Shown: piece after piece, positions 1-11,865 of the stretch | Layout of the letters: every line of letters begins with the position of its first letter | Numbering within the stretch: position 1 is the stretch's first letter | Made by a program: the position numbers and the translations under genes | The notes under the pieces: generated by a model | The model's database searches: none | Told to the model about the DNA's origin: nothing | Seen by the model: only the letters and a program-made list of their open reading frames with translations | From: Ophioderma brevispina | Taxonomy: Eukaryota; Echinodermata; Ophiuroidea; Amphilepidida; Ophiodermatidae | Direction: 5' to 3' | NCBI GenBank assembly: GCA_023653785.1 | Contig: JAMKCH010051754.1 | Location: forward strand, 58,607 to 122,606 | Length of the DNA: 64,000 nt

Positions 1-1294
1 CTATAAATTCATGTGAAAACCAATGTAAAAATTGTACTGGAAGAAATGCATTGTGAGAAGAACACTATATCTCTTCTTATTTTGACCACAGCTGTATAGA
101 TATATTTATGTAGGATCCCTTATCTTATTGTAGACTTGTAATAGGTTAATTTTCTTGGTGTCATTTTGATGTCATAAGGCAGAAATTCCTTTGTTACACT
201 TATTTTTTGAGGTCAGGCCATCATGTCGCCTCATTTTCTACATTAAGTCGCCTAAGCCCCGTAATCCGTGGAATCAAGGAAGTTACTTAAAATATTGTAG
301 GAACTGAGAAAAACAAGCTCGAAAATGGCCCTGTGAACATATGGGGGAAAGGAAGCGAAGATCGACCGGTGCATTAAATAATCAGTTTTGAATAAGACAA
401 GAGAAGTAAAGGTCTTTTTCATTAACTTCGAATAGAAATTCGCTGAAGCAATAAAGCAAACAATTGAAAATTACAGAATCATTGCGTGACATAAACACAA
501 TGATTTTCACCTGAGGACAAAACTAAAATCACACCGTTTGCATGCGTCTTGTCTGTCACATCCCTTGTCAAGGACCAACAAACAGCATGGCAGCGCAGGA
601 GTCGGTGTTGAAAAAGATCTACGAATCAAGATTTTCGCTGAGATGCCGGCGGCGAGGAAGAGCTTGTTGGTGTCTCAAAATAACGCAAAGCCAGTAGACC
701 ATAGATTATTTTAATAAAAAAATTGCCATACGTCAACGGAAGTGTAAAACTTGCATACACAACAAATCCAGCCATTGCAACCGACGCTTGCAATGCAATG
801 ATAAGTAGTGCAGAACTTGGTGCGCGGAACCAAGACTTTGTAATATTTTTTTAAAATCATCAGATTGGAATTTATACGAAAAGGGTCGAAAATATGTCAA
901 CAAAAAGATAAGTATTAAGATGCATTTGGTATATAATTTGTGTTCTGAACAAACTTATTTTTTACACTACATATTCTAAAAAAAAAAATTAAAGACCTTG
1001 CTTGAAAAATGAAGCAGATATGAAAGGTTTGTGCACCTTCCCATTTTTCTCCCATTCCAATGGAGTTTACACTAACCACATTTTGTGTAAATGAACAGAC
1101 ACCCCATTTTGACCTCATCACTCATATTGTCAATGAGTATTCTTCCTAAAAGTGGTTTATTGTGGCACTGGCATGTTACAGTAATAGCAAATATTCTTTT
1201 CAAAACAATAATAATATAAAGCTTGTAAGTTGATTTTTTTTTCAACAATTGTTTTTGTAAATATATGAAATGGGTCAGAGAAAACGTTCATGGA
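1..1294. other. No gene recognised
   Basis: AT-rich DNA without a recognisable coding region. Short open frames on both strands show no domain or codon pattern. No clear repeat boundary was seen. Confidence 0.5.
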
Positions 1295-1300
1295 CCAACA

Positions 1301-1487
1301 GCATGTTTAAACAGATTTGAAACAGATTTTGGATGAGAGATCTTTGCATAAAAATATTGAACAAAATCAACCTGATCAGATAAAACTTTCATTGATCATC
1401 ATCAATAACATGTTTTAAAACAAATTTGAAACAGATAAAGTATTTTGGATAAGAGTTTTTTGCACATCAATATTTGCACAAAATAAC
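1301..1487. repeat. Diverged tandem duplication (about 70-80 bp, two copies)
   Basis: The segment at 1301-1369 (GCATGTTTAA, then TTTGAAACAGAT, TTTGGAT, ATATTG and ACAAAAT) recurs with indels at 1409-1487. The period is about 107 bp with a non-repeated linker. It is a local duplication of unknown origin. Confidence 0.55.
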
Positions 1488-2160
1488 ACTGTTCTAAAGA
1501 TGCTTTCACATTGCTCTTGCCCAGTCCACAGTCATTCAATTCAGTTTCAAAACTTTATAAACGTCATGTGTAAATGATGGGCTTCTTGGGTTTGGCAAAG
1601 AAATTATAATGATGTTGTCTTAGTCTTCAATGACGGCTTTAATTCATTCATAATTATGTAAAATTTTACTTAATTAGGTAAGCTTTTTTACTTAATATTA
1701 TAGAGTTCATTTACACAGCTTGGGTATTTTTACATTAACATTCTTCTCTGTGTATCTGCATCATTTCTTCACAAAATCCCGTCATTTTTCAGCATTAAAA
1801 AGGATGCAGGTTATGAAAACTGTAACTGCGTCACACGGTTGAGTAAGCAGGCCAGGGTCAAATGTTGTGCTTCGTTCATACACATTTTGATACACACTGT
1901 AGTATCAATAACTCGTAAAGTATAGATGATGTGACCTATGATGTCACTTGTTGACATTCAGGACGCCCTCTGTTGTTTTTGGCAGGCAAAAAACATTACA
2001 GTAGTTTCTATGACAGACCACATAAAATCTGGTATAAATTACTTGCAGAACCTTCCTGATCTAAATTGGTCACAAAATGTAGCTGGTAGCATTAGCTTAT
2101 TATGCTTGATAAGAAATTCTTAACAGCGCTGTGAAAATGTAAGCAATTTCAATTGGTTTA
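1488..2160. other. No gene recognised
   Basis: AT-rich sequence. A 61-codon frame near 1938-2123 has no recognisable motif and is not supported as a gene. Confidence 0.45.
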
Positions 2161-2162
2161 TG

Positions 2163-2454
2163 CCCGGGTTCAATTCGACAATTGAACCCAGGTAGAACGC
2201 GCTGCGTATTGATGTTATTTTAGGTGAAGCGCTCGCGTCATACGGTTTTGCTATGTTCGCGCGCGCCTGTCAACGTTGCGTCTCTTGCGTATGATCGTTG
2301 CGTTCAACGGGTTGTTCGATTGGTGTCAAGGGGTGGTGGCAGTCCTCTTTTGTTTGGCGAAACCATTATTTTTGCGTGGAAAACTCGCCGCAGATCGGCC
2401 TCCGGCCTCGTTCTTCCACTTAAAATAATGGTACCGCCTGGGTTCAATTCGTCG
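2163..2454. repeat. GC-rich inverted-repeat unit, MITE-like
   Basis: The motif CCTGGGTTCAATT occurs as a variant at 2164, inverted at 2180-2192 (AATTGAACCCAGG) and directly at 2437-2449. The first two form a tight palindrome (2163-2192) around CGAC; the second and third bracket a 245-bp interior. The interior (about 2220-2440) is visibly more GC-rich than its surroundings, with CG-rich words such as GCGCGCGCC. A 77-codon frame inside is likely incidental. The motif resembles a tRNA B box, so a tRNA-related origin is possible but unproven. Confidence 0.5.
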
Positions 2455-2955
2455 TAAAGAAAGTACCGGTTCCCAAAATCATACCTTATTCTCTAAGTTG
2501 GTATTATTAATTCGAAACAAAAGTTATAGCAAAAAAACGGAATTTCCCCATGCAAAGTATAGGTGCTTTTGCCTGCCAGTTTCTCTCTTATGCCAACAGG
2601 GGGCGCCATAAACATAAACAAATGTCACCTCATCTATAAAGGGACATTTCTGGGATAAATTTTACCGAAGTGTTCGATGAGAGTATGACCCGGAGTAGGT
2701 TAGTTAATAGCGTGCACCATGCAGAGAAATTTGGCTAACGCATCCTAAAACTGTATTTTCCATGTTGACACATATTCAGTTTAATTGATTGCATGCCCTG
2801 GGTGTACATGTATTTCATTTTGAGAAGAGGACCCACGTCACACGCATGCACAATGTCATGTAATACATTATAAAATAAAATAATCATTAAAATAGGAGGT
2901 CGCCAATTAAAGGTGCGTTTGGTAATTTCTGAACCGTATTTGGTTATAGTTCAAT
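2455..2955. other. No gene recognised
   Basis: No coding signal or repeat boundary identified. Confidence 0.4.
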
Positions 2956-2959
2956 AGAT

Positions 2960-3228
2960 GAGGGATTTTAAAGTTGCTCCGATTTGGATAAAAAAAATGG
3001 TGCAAATTATTGGTGGGGCTCATAGGATTAAAATAAGGAATAGTTTTGAGTGTCTCAAATGCTGGCTTAAGAAAGTAGGGTAACCGAGTCCAGCCGCCAT
3101 TGATTGGCAATGGAGACGTTGACCTTCTGGGACCCCTACATCGGAACCTATTCCCTTATTTGAATCCTATGCTCCACCAATATTTTGCACCATTTTTTTA
3201 TCCAAATCGGAGCAACTTTAGAAAATTT
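2960..3228. repeat. Foldback repeat with ~85-bp arms
   Basis: The left arm (about 2962-3046, including TTGCTCCGATTTGGATAAA) reappears in inverted orientation at about 3135-3225 (ending TTTATCCAAATCGGAGCAA) with small indels. The spacer is about 90 bp. Such arms with a short loop are typical of foldback or MITE remnants. No target-site duplication was identified. Confidence 0.7.
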
Positions 3229-3253
3229 GACCCCTGTACAACCATGACAACTG

Positions 3254-3315
3254 ATAGTAGTAGTAGTAGTAGTAGTAGTAGCAGTAGCAGCAGCAGCAGC
3301 AACAACAACAACGGG
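3254..3315 (+). repeat. Trinucleotide microsatellite (AGT)n-(AGC)n-(AAC)n
   Basis: A run of AGT units grades into AGC and then AAC units. In one frame it translates to serine and asparagine runs, which explains an 88-codon open frame here that is not a real gene. Confidence 0.9.
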
Positions 3316-4380
3316 GGGTGGCCGGATTCACCTACACTGGCAGCAACCGCCCTTACTCCTTCCTGATTTTTTTTGCTGTTTTAGCCTATAACTCTGACAC
3401 TTAAGACTGTACATATTACAAACTTTACTTTTTCTAAATCCTTATGGTTAGACACCTGACATGGTGTACTTTCAACATGATTGGATCAATTTCAAAAAAT
3501 GACCCCTGTACAATCTTTGTCTTGGCCCCCTCACCATTTGCAGCAAGAATCACGTTTCAGTGGTTCCTGCCAGGCTGTCAACATGTGTTACAAATGTCTG
3601 TTAGCTCCCGGGTTAAATGTGGTTTTTCGGCTTCTATATGGGATCTTTCTTTGACAACAACATTCTATGTATTGATAAAGCCTGCAATGTGGTTATTTTG
3701 AGAAAGTTATTTTCTCAGAACTATGAAAAGTGGATTTAGGCCCTTTTGGAAATCATCTCTTCTTATACAGACTAATTTAACAAAGGCATATTGGAAAAAC
3801 CCGTTACGTAGGTGCTTTATGATCTGGCGGCGTGCAAATTCCATTTCTGTGCTGCAAGCTATTCAAAATTGTGTAATTACGGACAAATTACGTCTCCCCA
3901 CTGCCAGTCACACGAAGTCTATGGGGCACGCTGACTCAAACATTTGCTCGTAACACCAGTGAAACCCACAATTTGGAATCAGCTGTTAAACCATAAGCTA
4001 AAACCAATGCTATATCATGAATTAATACTTAAAACCACCCTTGTACTGTAAAAACGGGGTCTTAGCTGAATGTATGCCTTGAATTTTGACATGTCTTGAA
4101 TACTAAGAAATATAACATATATAATGTTCATGTCTGGCAGCTGAGCGATGCAGTTAAACTCCCGATTCCAGAAAAATATGGCACTGTTTAAAAAAAAATT
4201 ACGCCACACAAACTTTGTAGAAGTTGGTTCTTGGTTAAAATTTTCCTTGATAATTAACTGAACTATTCTTTTTGTTATCTTCTTTTATCTTATTTTAGCT
4301 AAGATATTAAACACCAATTAAATTGGATTTCAAAAAGACTAAAGATAAGATAATTTCAAGAACACTAAAAATAAGACAAT
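3316..4380. other. Unassigned, no gene recognised
   Basis: Several short frames exist on both strands without recognisable domains. A phrase near 3485-3515 (GACCCCTGTACAA) repeats one at 3229-3241 beside the foldback, so part of this stretch may belong to the same old repeat. Confidence 0.35.
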
Positions 4381-4735
4381 TTAAAGGGGGATGGCCCGTT
4401 TTAAGGATATGAAGTTTTCATCTTGATAGATTGGCCTCCACTCTAAAACCCCATCTGTAAAGTTTCGCGCCGATATTTCAATCCGTTTTGATGCGAGAGC
4501 TAAAAACGTGATTTGGTAAGCCCCATAGAGTACTGTGTAAAATTAATATTGGTCGACCAAAATGGGCCACATTTTCGCTCATAACTTCTAAACCAAACAT
4601 CCTTTGGCTCTAAGATTTCATAGGGTATATGAGAAAAATAGTAGCTTTCTTCTGATACCGAAATGTTGACCACTTCCGGTAAAATCCGGAGCTTCTGGGG
4701 ACGAGGCTATTAGCGATCGGGCCATGGACCTTTAA
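4381..4735 (+). mobile_element. TTAA-flanked MITE, family A, copy 1
   Basis: A 355-bp unit bounded by TTAA on both sides. The ends are inverted: TTAAAGGGGGATGGCCCG on the left and GGGCCATGGACCTTTAA on the right. The same sequence recurs at 21015-21366, in reverse at 46767-47106, and truncated at 9851-9957. TTAA target sites are characteristic of piggyBac-type transposition, so this is probably a non-autonomous piggyBac-like element. It carries no coding capacity. Confidence 0.85.
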
Positions 4736-7042
4736 GGTTAGTAACCAACTTCACAAAATACAGGTAGAATTATCCAATGTATTTGGAGCTATTTGGCTGT
4801 ATTCCAGAATGGACTTCACTAAAATTGTATCATTATATCCCCAGAGATAGGACTGATAAGAATTGGAATCCAGTACTTTTCTCTCTTAATTAAAGAGGTT
4901 AAGATCATCCACATACCATTTTTTAAAGCTTTTTAAGAAAAAAATGTTATATTTTCCCTCCATATTGAAGGCAAACACAAATCAATGTGTTTAATACGGG
5001 CATGACATGCCGATTTTAATCCAGTTTCTCTTTCTCCAGACGCGGTGGACATAGTGCCTTTGCTTATTTTCAAAGGAAAGGAACGCCGTTTCATTAAATT
5101 TTGATATTTACCCATAACATGTACATCTTGAAAATAGCGATACCAGCTACGTGACTTTCGTATATAACATATGTGATTCATCATTAGTTTTCCATGAACA
5201 AAGAGGTCATCTATTTGTAAAACCTTTTTTTTTCTTAATAACCCTGATCAAGTTGAATTTTAAGGTAGCCATTACTAAGTCAGTTGGTATCTGATACAGT
5301 GTGTAATTCTGTTTGCGCTGTAGGAGGTTCTCTAGATGGAATGTTACCCTTTATTAAATTAAGCCTTGTGCGGGGTTGACGAATAACGGGCACCATACCA
5401 TACTGAGATCTTCAAGTTCATCTAGCTTTCATCGGTAACAGCAGTGGCAAATTTCGGCTAATATATTTAGTTTTGCTGATTTTGTTGTTAGTTTAGTCGA
5501 TAATGTTGTCATTGCCACTCCTTAATAATGATAATACAGCGTGTATCAACAATAACGCAGGGGTTTAAAGCGATTTTTTTCATAGACAATAATGCGGTCA
5601 ATGCAAATATTGTACCTATTTGGATAAGGATTTGATTATCCATCTTTCACAAAATTTTTTGGGTATAATTTGGATTTTTGGTTCAAAAGTTATGACAAGT
5701 TTTGTGAAGCCCTTGTGAATCTGGTTGGTCCAATTCAATTATATTAGCACAACGGTCAATTATGTACAATGTAGGTATATGCACTGAAGACAATTAAACC
5801 AGAACAAAACTTTGTTTAAAACAATTGATAAGTGGCACTCAAATTAAATAAACATGACTTGCATTGGAATGACATTGAGTTAAAAGACATTAAAGTGCAT
5901 GGATCAGAAATCCAGTTCAAACACTTACATGGAAAATCTATCATCACAATAATTCATGTCCATTGTTTAAAAAGTCCTCTTCCACTTTAAAGACAATAGA
6001 AAATTTACATTTCAAACAATTTGTAACACTGCTTTCGTCATAATTAAAATAATACTCATATTGTAAATCCAATCCTGCCACACCTGTCCTCCTTTGTGAG
6101 ACTCTCACCTCTACTGAATTTCAACTTGAACCTTTCATTATATCTTTGTTTCACAAATCAGACCAGCTTGGAATTTATACCTCTTCTTCAATGCACTATC
6201 TCTGGACAGGAGTGTCAAAATGAGATAGGAAAAAGCATAGTGAAGAGTAGGTAATGAACTTTTAAAAGAGTGTTAACATCATGATGAACAAAGGTGATTT
6301 ATATTTTTAATACCTTTGTTCAAATCCTACGTTTTATTGATACACGCTGTATTTATATTTATTCTGAAAGAGAGGGCACATGATCATGATGATCGAGCTG
6401 TACGTTTCCCAACAGTCGAATAGTTTGATGTTTCAAATGGAGGAAAAATAAATGCTCTAAGAGATTGATCACTTTTTCCATGTCCCGTTTCCACCTCAGA
6501 AAATCAATTTTATATAACAGTGTAATGAATGAGGCATTTAGTCCCTTTTTCCTTTGGGTTCTATCTTGCATGCTTACTGAACGGCGAAAGGTAAACAAAA
6601 ATTTGAATTCGTCGTGCATATAGATTTGGGTTTGCGTTAAAACGTGAAACACAGGTTCAGTTAAAATTAAGGCTATTTATTTATTTCGTCGATATAACCA
6701 TTTGCTCATCCAAGGTATGTGCCCTCCAATAGTTTGAAAAAAAAAACAGAGTTCAACTTAATGGATCAGATTATAGACTTCAATTATTGTTTTAAAGGGA
6801 TTTTCCAAGATTTATTCCGATCATTTTACTGAGAGCAGAACTGCTTGTACGTCACGCTGATGATTTGGAGGGAGAAAGTGCACAGGTAAAGAACAATAAG
6901 TCGAGTCCTTCCCTTCAAAGAAAACAACAACAGCATTTGAGTCCCATCAGATGGTATACAGCCTGGTGGTCGACACACGGCTTTCATTTCATTAATTTAC
7001 CCTCAGATTAACCAAAAATCTAAATATAACGTAGCGATGATG
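4736..7042. other. No gene recognised
   Basis: About 2.3 kb of AT-rich DNA. Open frames of 83 and 97 codons on the minus strand (4933-5184, 6359-6652) have no identifiable domain. No tRNA or microsatellite stands out. Confidence 0.4.
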
Positions 7043-7395
7043 TTAAAGGCGGCAACGAGGGATTTTGAGGCACCTAAATATTGTGTCATAATAACAATTT
7101 CATAATAAATTAGACACCCAATATATTTCTTACCTTGTATTTGGCTACAAAAATGCCTGAGAGAAAAAGGGTGATTTTGATTTGTTTATATATTTCAATG
7201 TAAAACAGGCTGAATTTCGTATTTGCTCCTATACGAAATTAGAAATTTCACAATTTTTGTACCAAAGAAACATTTCTCAGCTTAATCCTTTCAGATGAGG
7301 ATATTTTTGATCGAAAGCTTTACATCAGGGCAAAAATCAGTACTTTCAATTTTTTAGGGACACCTGATATGTGAAATCTCTCGTTGAACCTTTAA
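7043..7395 (-). mobile_element. TTAA-flanked MITE, family B, copy 1
   Basis: A 353-bp unit with TTAA at both ends (7043-7046, 7392-7395). The terminal repeats are TTAAAGGCGGCAACGAG on the left and, inverted, TTAAAGGTTCAACGAG from the right. The reverse complement aligns along its length with 63376-63734. A degraded copy lies at about 48590-49152. Family B shares the TTAAAGG ends and ~350-bp length of family A but not its interior. Confidence 0.82.
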
Positions 7396-8257
7396 CTTTA
7401 AAAAGAAAATGAATAAACAAACAAGATACATGTTTTGAGTGGGTGGTTTAATATTATCATAGCACTTGGTTTATTTTTTATAAAGCCTATTTTTATTTTA
7501 TATAACGAACTAACGATGTTAACCTTTAAAATATGCTCTATACATGTTCTTTGATCCATATCGTTAGATTTCCTACCGGTAATGAATTGTCATTAAAATG
7601 TTTTCAGAACCGTAAATTTTCCACTGCTAAAAATCATACAATAAAAAAGGTATGAATTTACGATTTTTGTGGCTTTCTGGAAGTATTAGCCAGGTGACGG
7701 GAACCCGAGCGGAACAGACATGCATATACACAGCCGATTTCTAAGCAATTTGCTCGCGTAAATACTGCCTATAGGCATGATAGGGGTTTCGACTGAAAAA
7801 TTTCAGCGCTGTATGTAAGAATATTACACTGAGAAATGTAAGTGGTAGTAACCAAGCCAAAATCAGTGTTCAAAGTATGTGTAAAGCAATTTATTCTTGA
7901 TAAAAAGTGGTAAATAATGATAAAAGTGTAAAACACAAATCCATGTTTAAAGTATCGTAACGTATCCATACAATCCTTGCGCTTTTTTTATTTTCAAGTA
8001 AAGCTTGCAGGTAACGGATTTGCGCGCTAAAATTACATCATGCCCGAATGCCCTGAACAAGCTATCGCTTATCACAAGCTTTCAAACACTTCTTTAGAGT
8101 TCTTTTATGTGGCCAAGTTCAACGTTTACGCTAGAATTGGTTCTTCTTTTTGTGTATTTTGTACTCGGTTATGTCCCGGTGTTTTGTATGCGTATATATA
8201 TTTCACCATATCAGGGAGTGATACATTCTTGACTATAACAAAGCCCGCGGGCAGTGG
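7396..8257. other. No gene recognised
   Basis: AT-rich DNA with no supported coding region. The first codons of a 150-codon plus-strand frame (8040-8492) fall here; its composition shows no domain and I do not support it. Confidence 0.4.
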
Positions 8258-8467
8258 TTATACATGTAAAGTGTTTGATGTTCTTTCTGCGATGTTGTTA
8301 TCGTATTCCACGCCGCGCCTTAGGCCACGAAAAGTAAAAGACCAAGTTCTGTATTCACGGTATCGAGGCGTGTCTTCAACTTCTTCACATATATCCTTAC
8401 TTCTAATTAGAACTTGTAGAATTAATATCAATATTACTAATTCTTGCTTTAATTCTTTAATATCCAT
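8258..8467 (-). CDS. Doubtful small ORF, 69 codons, unrecognised
   Basis: A minus-strand frame starts at ATG 8467 and runs to a stop at 8258. The predicted peptide has a hydrophobic N-terminal stretch (about residues 10-20, rich in I, L and V) followed by a charged, arginine- and glutamate-rich tail. It resembles no family I know. The N-terminal leucine/isoleucine run partly reflects AT-rich codons. It could be a fragment of an exon, a transposon remnant or chance. A longer unrelated frame overlaps it on the other strand. Confidence 0.12.
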   Translation of the reverse strand: MDIKELKQELVILILILQVLIRSKDICEEVEDTPRYREYRTWSFTFRGLRRGVEYDNNIAERTSNTLHV

Positions 8468-8639
8468 TGATCATGAAAAGTCACCACCGTGAGTGAAAAG
8501 TTTAACATGGTTAATCGAAGAATGTCATTCAACTCAAGCCGGTGTAAAACCGTAGTTGAATCAAGGATAGTGAATAAATCAGCTTATAAAACTGACACAG
8601 TTTGATATTTGTTAATTATTTCAAAATCTCTGGTATCTC

Positions 8640-8741
8640 CAAGAACCCCAGGCTGTGGCGGATTGCTAATTGGACTGGAGTATACCTGTCTGTCTATTAC
8701 CATAACATAACTGAACTGAACTGAAACTGAACTGAACATAA
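8640..8741 (+). mobile_element. Possible LINE 3' tail fragment with ACTGA repeats
   Basis: The stretch ends in several ACTGA units (about 8707-8736), like the ACTGAA-type tail of the LINE ending at 42873. This fits a heavily 5'-truncated LINE copy. The upstream 60 bp have no recognised coding sequence, so the assignment rests on the tail alone. Confidence 0.35.
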
Positions 8742-8745
8742 ATTT

Positions 8746-9850
8746 TACTAAGGATTAGGCCTGGGGATGCAAAAATTATCATGTAATAATTAGACCCCGG
8801 CAACATCTCAAATTCGGTGGTTACAGTTTTGTTCTGTACTTTTAAGTGTAGCAAGATGGCTGGAGATAAGAACTTATCATATTAAACCTGACAATTGCTT
8901 GGTAAATAAGTCATATTGCTCAGTATACAAATATTTTTAAGACAGCCACACTTTGGTCATTTTAGGGCGTGTTCTGAAAATGTTCTACCAGTTATAGGCC
9001 TTCGTGTACATGGAAAGATGCCTAAATTTGCTAATACGTGCCTTGAATTAGCAAAACCACATATAGCCTTCTGCTTTCAAGACCGTTTGCTACCTGGACC
9101 AGATTTACTTAGCAACTCTCTTCCACCTGTCTACAGCAATGCTGTTAATTGTGTGTTTAGGATTTAAAACCCAAACTGAACACTATATTTTCAAATAAAA
9201 TAAAATTGGGAATTAAGGTATGTTGACAAAGGGATTTCCTATGACACACAAATAATTATGTTGTAATCGGGTGAAGCACCTTAACGGCATTACATAATAC
9301 ATATCTAATTCTGAAAGAAGATATTGTTAATGTCATCACTTGGAAACAGATTTAATGCAATTGAGCCAATCATATGTGAAGCATCGAAACAGGTGCCTGC
9401 GACTTTCTGATCACCTCGCTCGTTATTTTATTTAGAAACCCCGCGTGCATTTTTTCAACGCCTATGTGCACCCCGTGTGTACCGGCCACTTTGGGAAAGA
9501 TAAAATAGTACATTCAGTAATTAATTATTTTAAAATGCAAAATATTTTTTAAACAAATAGTTTCGTGTTTCCGATCTCTGTACAACTCTCAGTTGAGGTT
9601 TTTCAACCCAAACAAATGTGTTTCAGCATCTTGATGTTGGATCTATGCGATAGGGGGCAATGACCTCTATTACCGACTTGTGTACATGTTCTCCACATAT
9701 CTATCATCAGGATTCTTACTTGAGTGTGGAAAACAAACACTACTTGGAATATATCTACAGCCAAATACTTACACACTTGATAATACAGCGAAAAAAACTA
9801 CGCTTTTGAAAGTAACATCATTATGGTTTCAATATTGACGTAGAGTCGTT
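8746..9850. other. No gene recognised
   Basis: An 83-codon plus-strand frame (8916-9167) has no identifiable domain. Nothing else stands out. Confidence 0.4.
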
Positions 9851-9957
9851 CAGAATCACGTTTCTAGCTCTCACATCAAAACGGGTTGAAATATCGGCGC
9901 AAAAGTTTACAGATGGTGTTTTGGGATGAACACGTTAAACGGGCCACCCCCTTTTAA
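9851..9957 (-). mobile_element. TTAA MITE family A, truncated copy
   Basis: About 107 bp match the first part of family A in reverse orientation: ATCACGTTTCTAGCTC, AAACGGGTTGAAATATCGG and GGGCCACCCCCTTTTAA, ending at TTAA 9954-9957. The other end of the element is missing, so this is a decayed or truncated copy. Confidence 0.8.
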
Positions 9958-10287
9958 AAGCTTTTAAACTATGGGATTTTTGTGTTTGTTAATTGGTTTT
10001 CTTGTCAGTTCTTGGCTGTATTGTGATGTAGTTACTTGAACAATCCCTGTCAGTTGTAGGGTTCAAATCGTTTTACAGTGCAGTATTGAGGTAATCTTAA
10101 TGCAATATGTTATTTGACATGAATTGTGCAATGTCTAAGTACTCTGGTTTAGTAGGCTTATACCATGTTCGTAGTTACCCCTCTATATGCTAAATGAATT
10201 TGGACATTCGTTGTTCACGTATAGACTTAAGTCGTTGCAACTGTAAATTTTTTGGGAAATTATATAAGAGTTAATGCCTTTTCGGTA

Positions 10288-10359
10288 TTATACCAAATAT
10301 ACAAGTTAAAATGCGATAATCTTTTATACCAAATATAAAAGTTACAATGCTATAATGAA
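10288..10359. repeat. 36-bp tandem duplication
   Basis: Two adjacent 36-bp units begin TTATACCAAATATA, with about five differences between them. Confidence 0.75.
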
Positions 10360-10453
10360 TTAGACCTAATTTTTTTAATGAGTATTGAGATATGGGCCTA
10401 CATATCGGCTTGAAGATATGTATTTAATTTGTTACTTTTCCCAGGGGTTCTAA

Positions 10454-10668
10454 GTCACTATGAGTTACAATACGCTCATCCACCAAAGACACAGTTCAGT
10501 GGGTTGCACTTTTACATACATTGACATGAACTGACCTTGTGTGATCTGGGATCATATATCATACCCAAAAACCAGGAGGTGTATTTTCTAAATACATTGG
10601 TGTATGAAGGCTACTGAACTGTGTCAAGGGAATTGAGATTTTACTAGCTCATAGTGAGTGTAACTTGT
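10454..10668. repeat. Weak inverted repeat
   Basis: GACACAGTTCAGT near 10490 is inverted near 10615 (ACTGAACTGTGTC), with flanking CACTATGAG-type similarity. The arms are short and broken. A decayed foldback element is possible. Confidence 0.35.
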
Positions 10669-10964
10669 GCGTAAGATGTGTATTTGCCCTCTACTTTGAT
10701 TCCTCAGTTGCTTAAAACGGGGCCTCGTTCTTGACTCTCTTCATACTCTTGAGAACCATGCATGATATCAGAGAATCTTCTCTGATGATATAAAGAAAAT
10801 GCAATGTGCTTAATGAGTTTTTAATGCATTTTTTTGCTTGCTAACAAGTTCACAAATCATAATTCGTATAGAGCCCGGATAGAGGGGCCTTTACATGATC
10901 TTATCTTGGTATTATTCCCCGGATTATTCCTATGCAACAAGTGGTATGCAAAGGCTTTCATAAG

Positions 10965-11048
10965 TCTGTTCAAAACCCTCTTACATTAAATTGCATTAAC
11001 TCATATGTCTGTTAAAAACCCTCTTACATTAAATTGCATTATCTTTTG
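10965..11048. repeat. 43-bp tandem duplication
   Basis: Two adjacent 43-bp units begin TCTGTTCAAAACCCTCTTAC and TCTGTTAAAAACCCTCTTAC. They are nearly identical, indicating recent slippage or unequal exchange. Confidence 0.85.
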
Positions 11049-11287
11049 AAGTTATGCATGATATTCAATCATCAACCTGTCGTTTTGCTCTTTCAGAAAA
11101 TCCCTCATTATCCAGGATAGATTACACAGACTATGTAATCCCTTTCAGCGTAATCCCTATTTATCTATTAAATTCGGGTATTGAATGGCGGCGTCAGAGG
11201 TAGACAGTAGTATCAGTATATAGCAAATTCAATTATCAGATCAATGCTCCATAACGAGCACTTTTCAATGACATGAATTAAATCAAC

Positions 11288-11865
11288 ACATATTTATGGC
11301 ACGCTCCACGTATCAAATCATGGCGAGTTTCATGCGCTGTATATCGAGTTTACCCCGCTATATGTCGAGTTTACAGCGCTGCATATCCAGTTTGAACTCT
11401 ATGTGCCGAGTTCATAAATCATGTCCAGAATAAATCATGTCCAGAATATATGCCGAGTTTTAAAAAACTGGACATGATTTTTTTTCAACATGTGCAAATT
11501 GGACATGATTTTTTTTCTCAACATGCATGAGCAAACTCGACATTATTTTTTCTCAACATGAGCAAACTCGACATGATTTTTTTTTAACAACAATACACCA
11601 AAAAAATCATGTCGAATTTTCCTCATGTTGAGAAAAAATCATGTCGAGATTTTGAAACTGGACATGATTTATGTCAAACTCACCATATAGAGAGCAAAAC
11701 TCGATGTATAGAGGGCAAACTGGACATATAGCGCTGTAAACTCGACATATAACGCTGCACACTCGATATATGGCGAGGAAAACTCGATACACAGCGCGTG
11801 AAACTCGACATGCGCGGGAAAACTCGCATGCATGATTTGATACGCGGAGCGTGCCATACATATTG
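11288..11865. mobile_element. Palindromic MITE-like element with internal TCGACATG-type repeats
   Basis: The ends are inverted (ATGGCACGCTCCACGTATCA at 11296; the mirror image ends at 11857). Near-identical 8-bp flanks, ACATATTT and ACATATTG, suggest a target duplication. Inside, the motif AACTCGACAT or AACTGGACAT, followed by ATAGCGCTG-type or ATGATTTTTT-type sequence, recurs many times. It appears in opposite orientations on the two sides of a centre near 11590. Three minus-strand open frames here are by-products of the repeats. It carries no transposase. An 8-bp duplication would fit hAT-like transposition, but the termini are not hAT-like. Confidence 0.75.

Noticed and set aside
8040..8492. 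150-codon plus-strand frame
   Set aside because: No family resemblance, no signal peptide or domain, and it overlaps another frame on the opposite strand.
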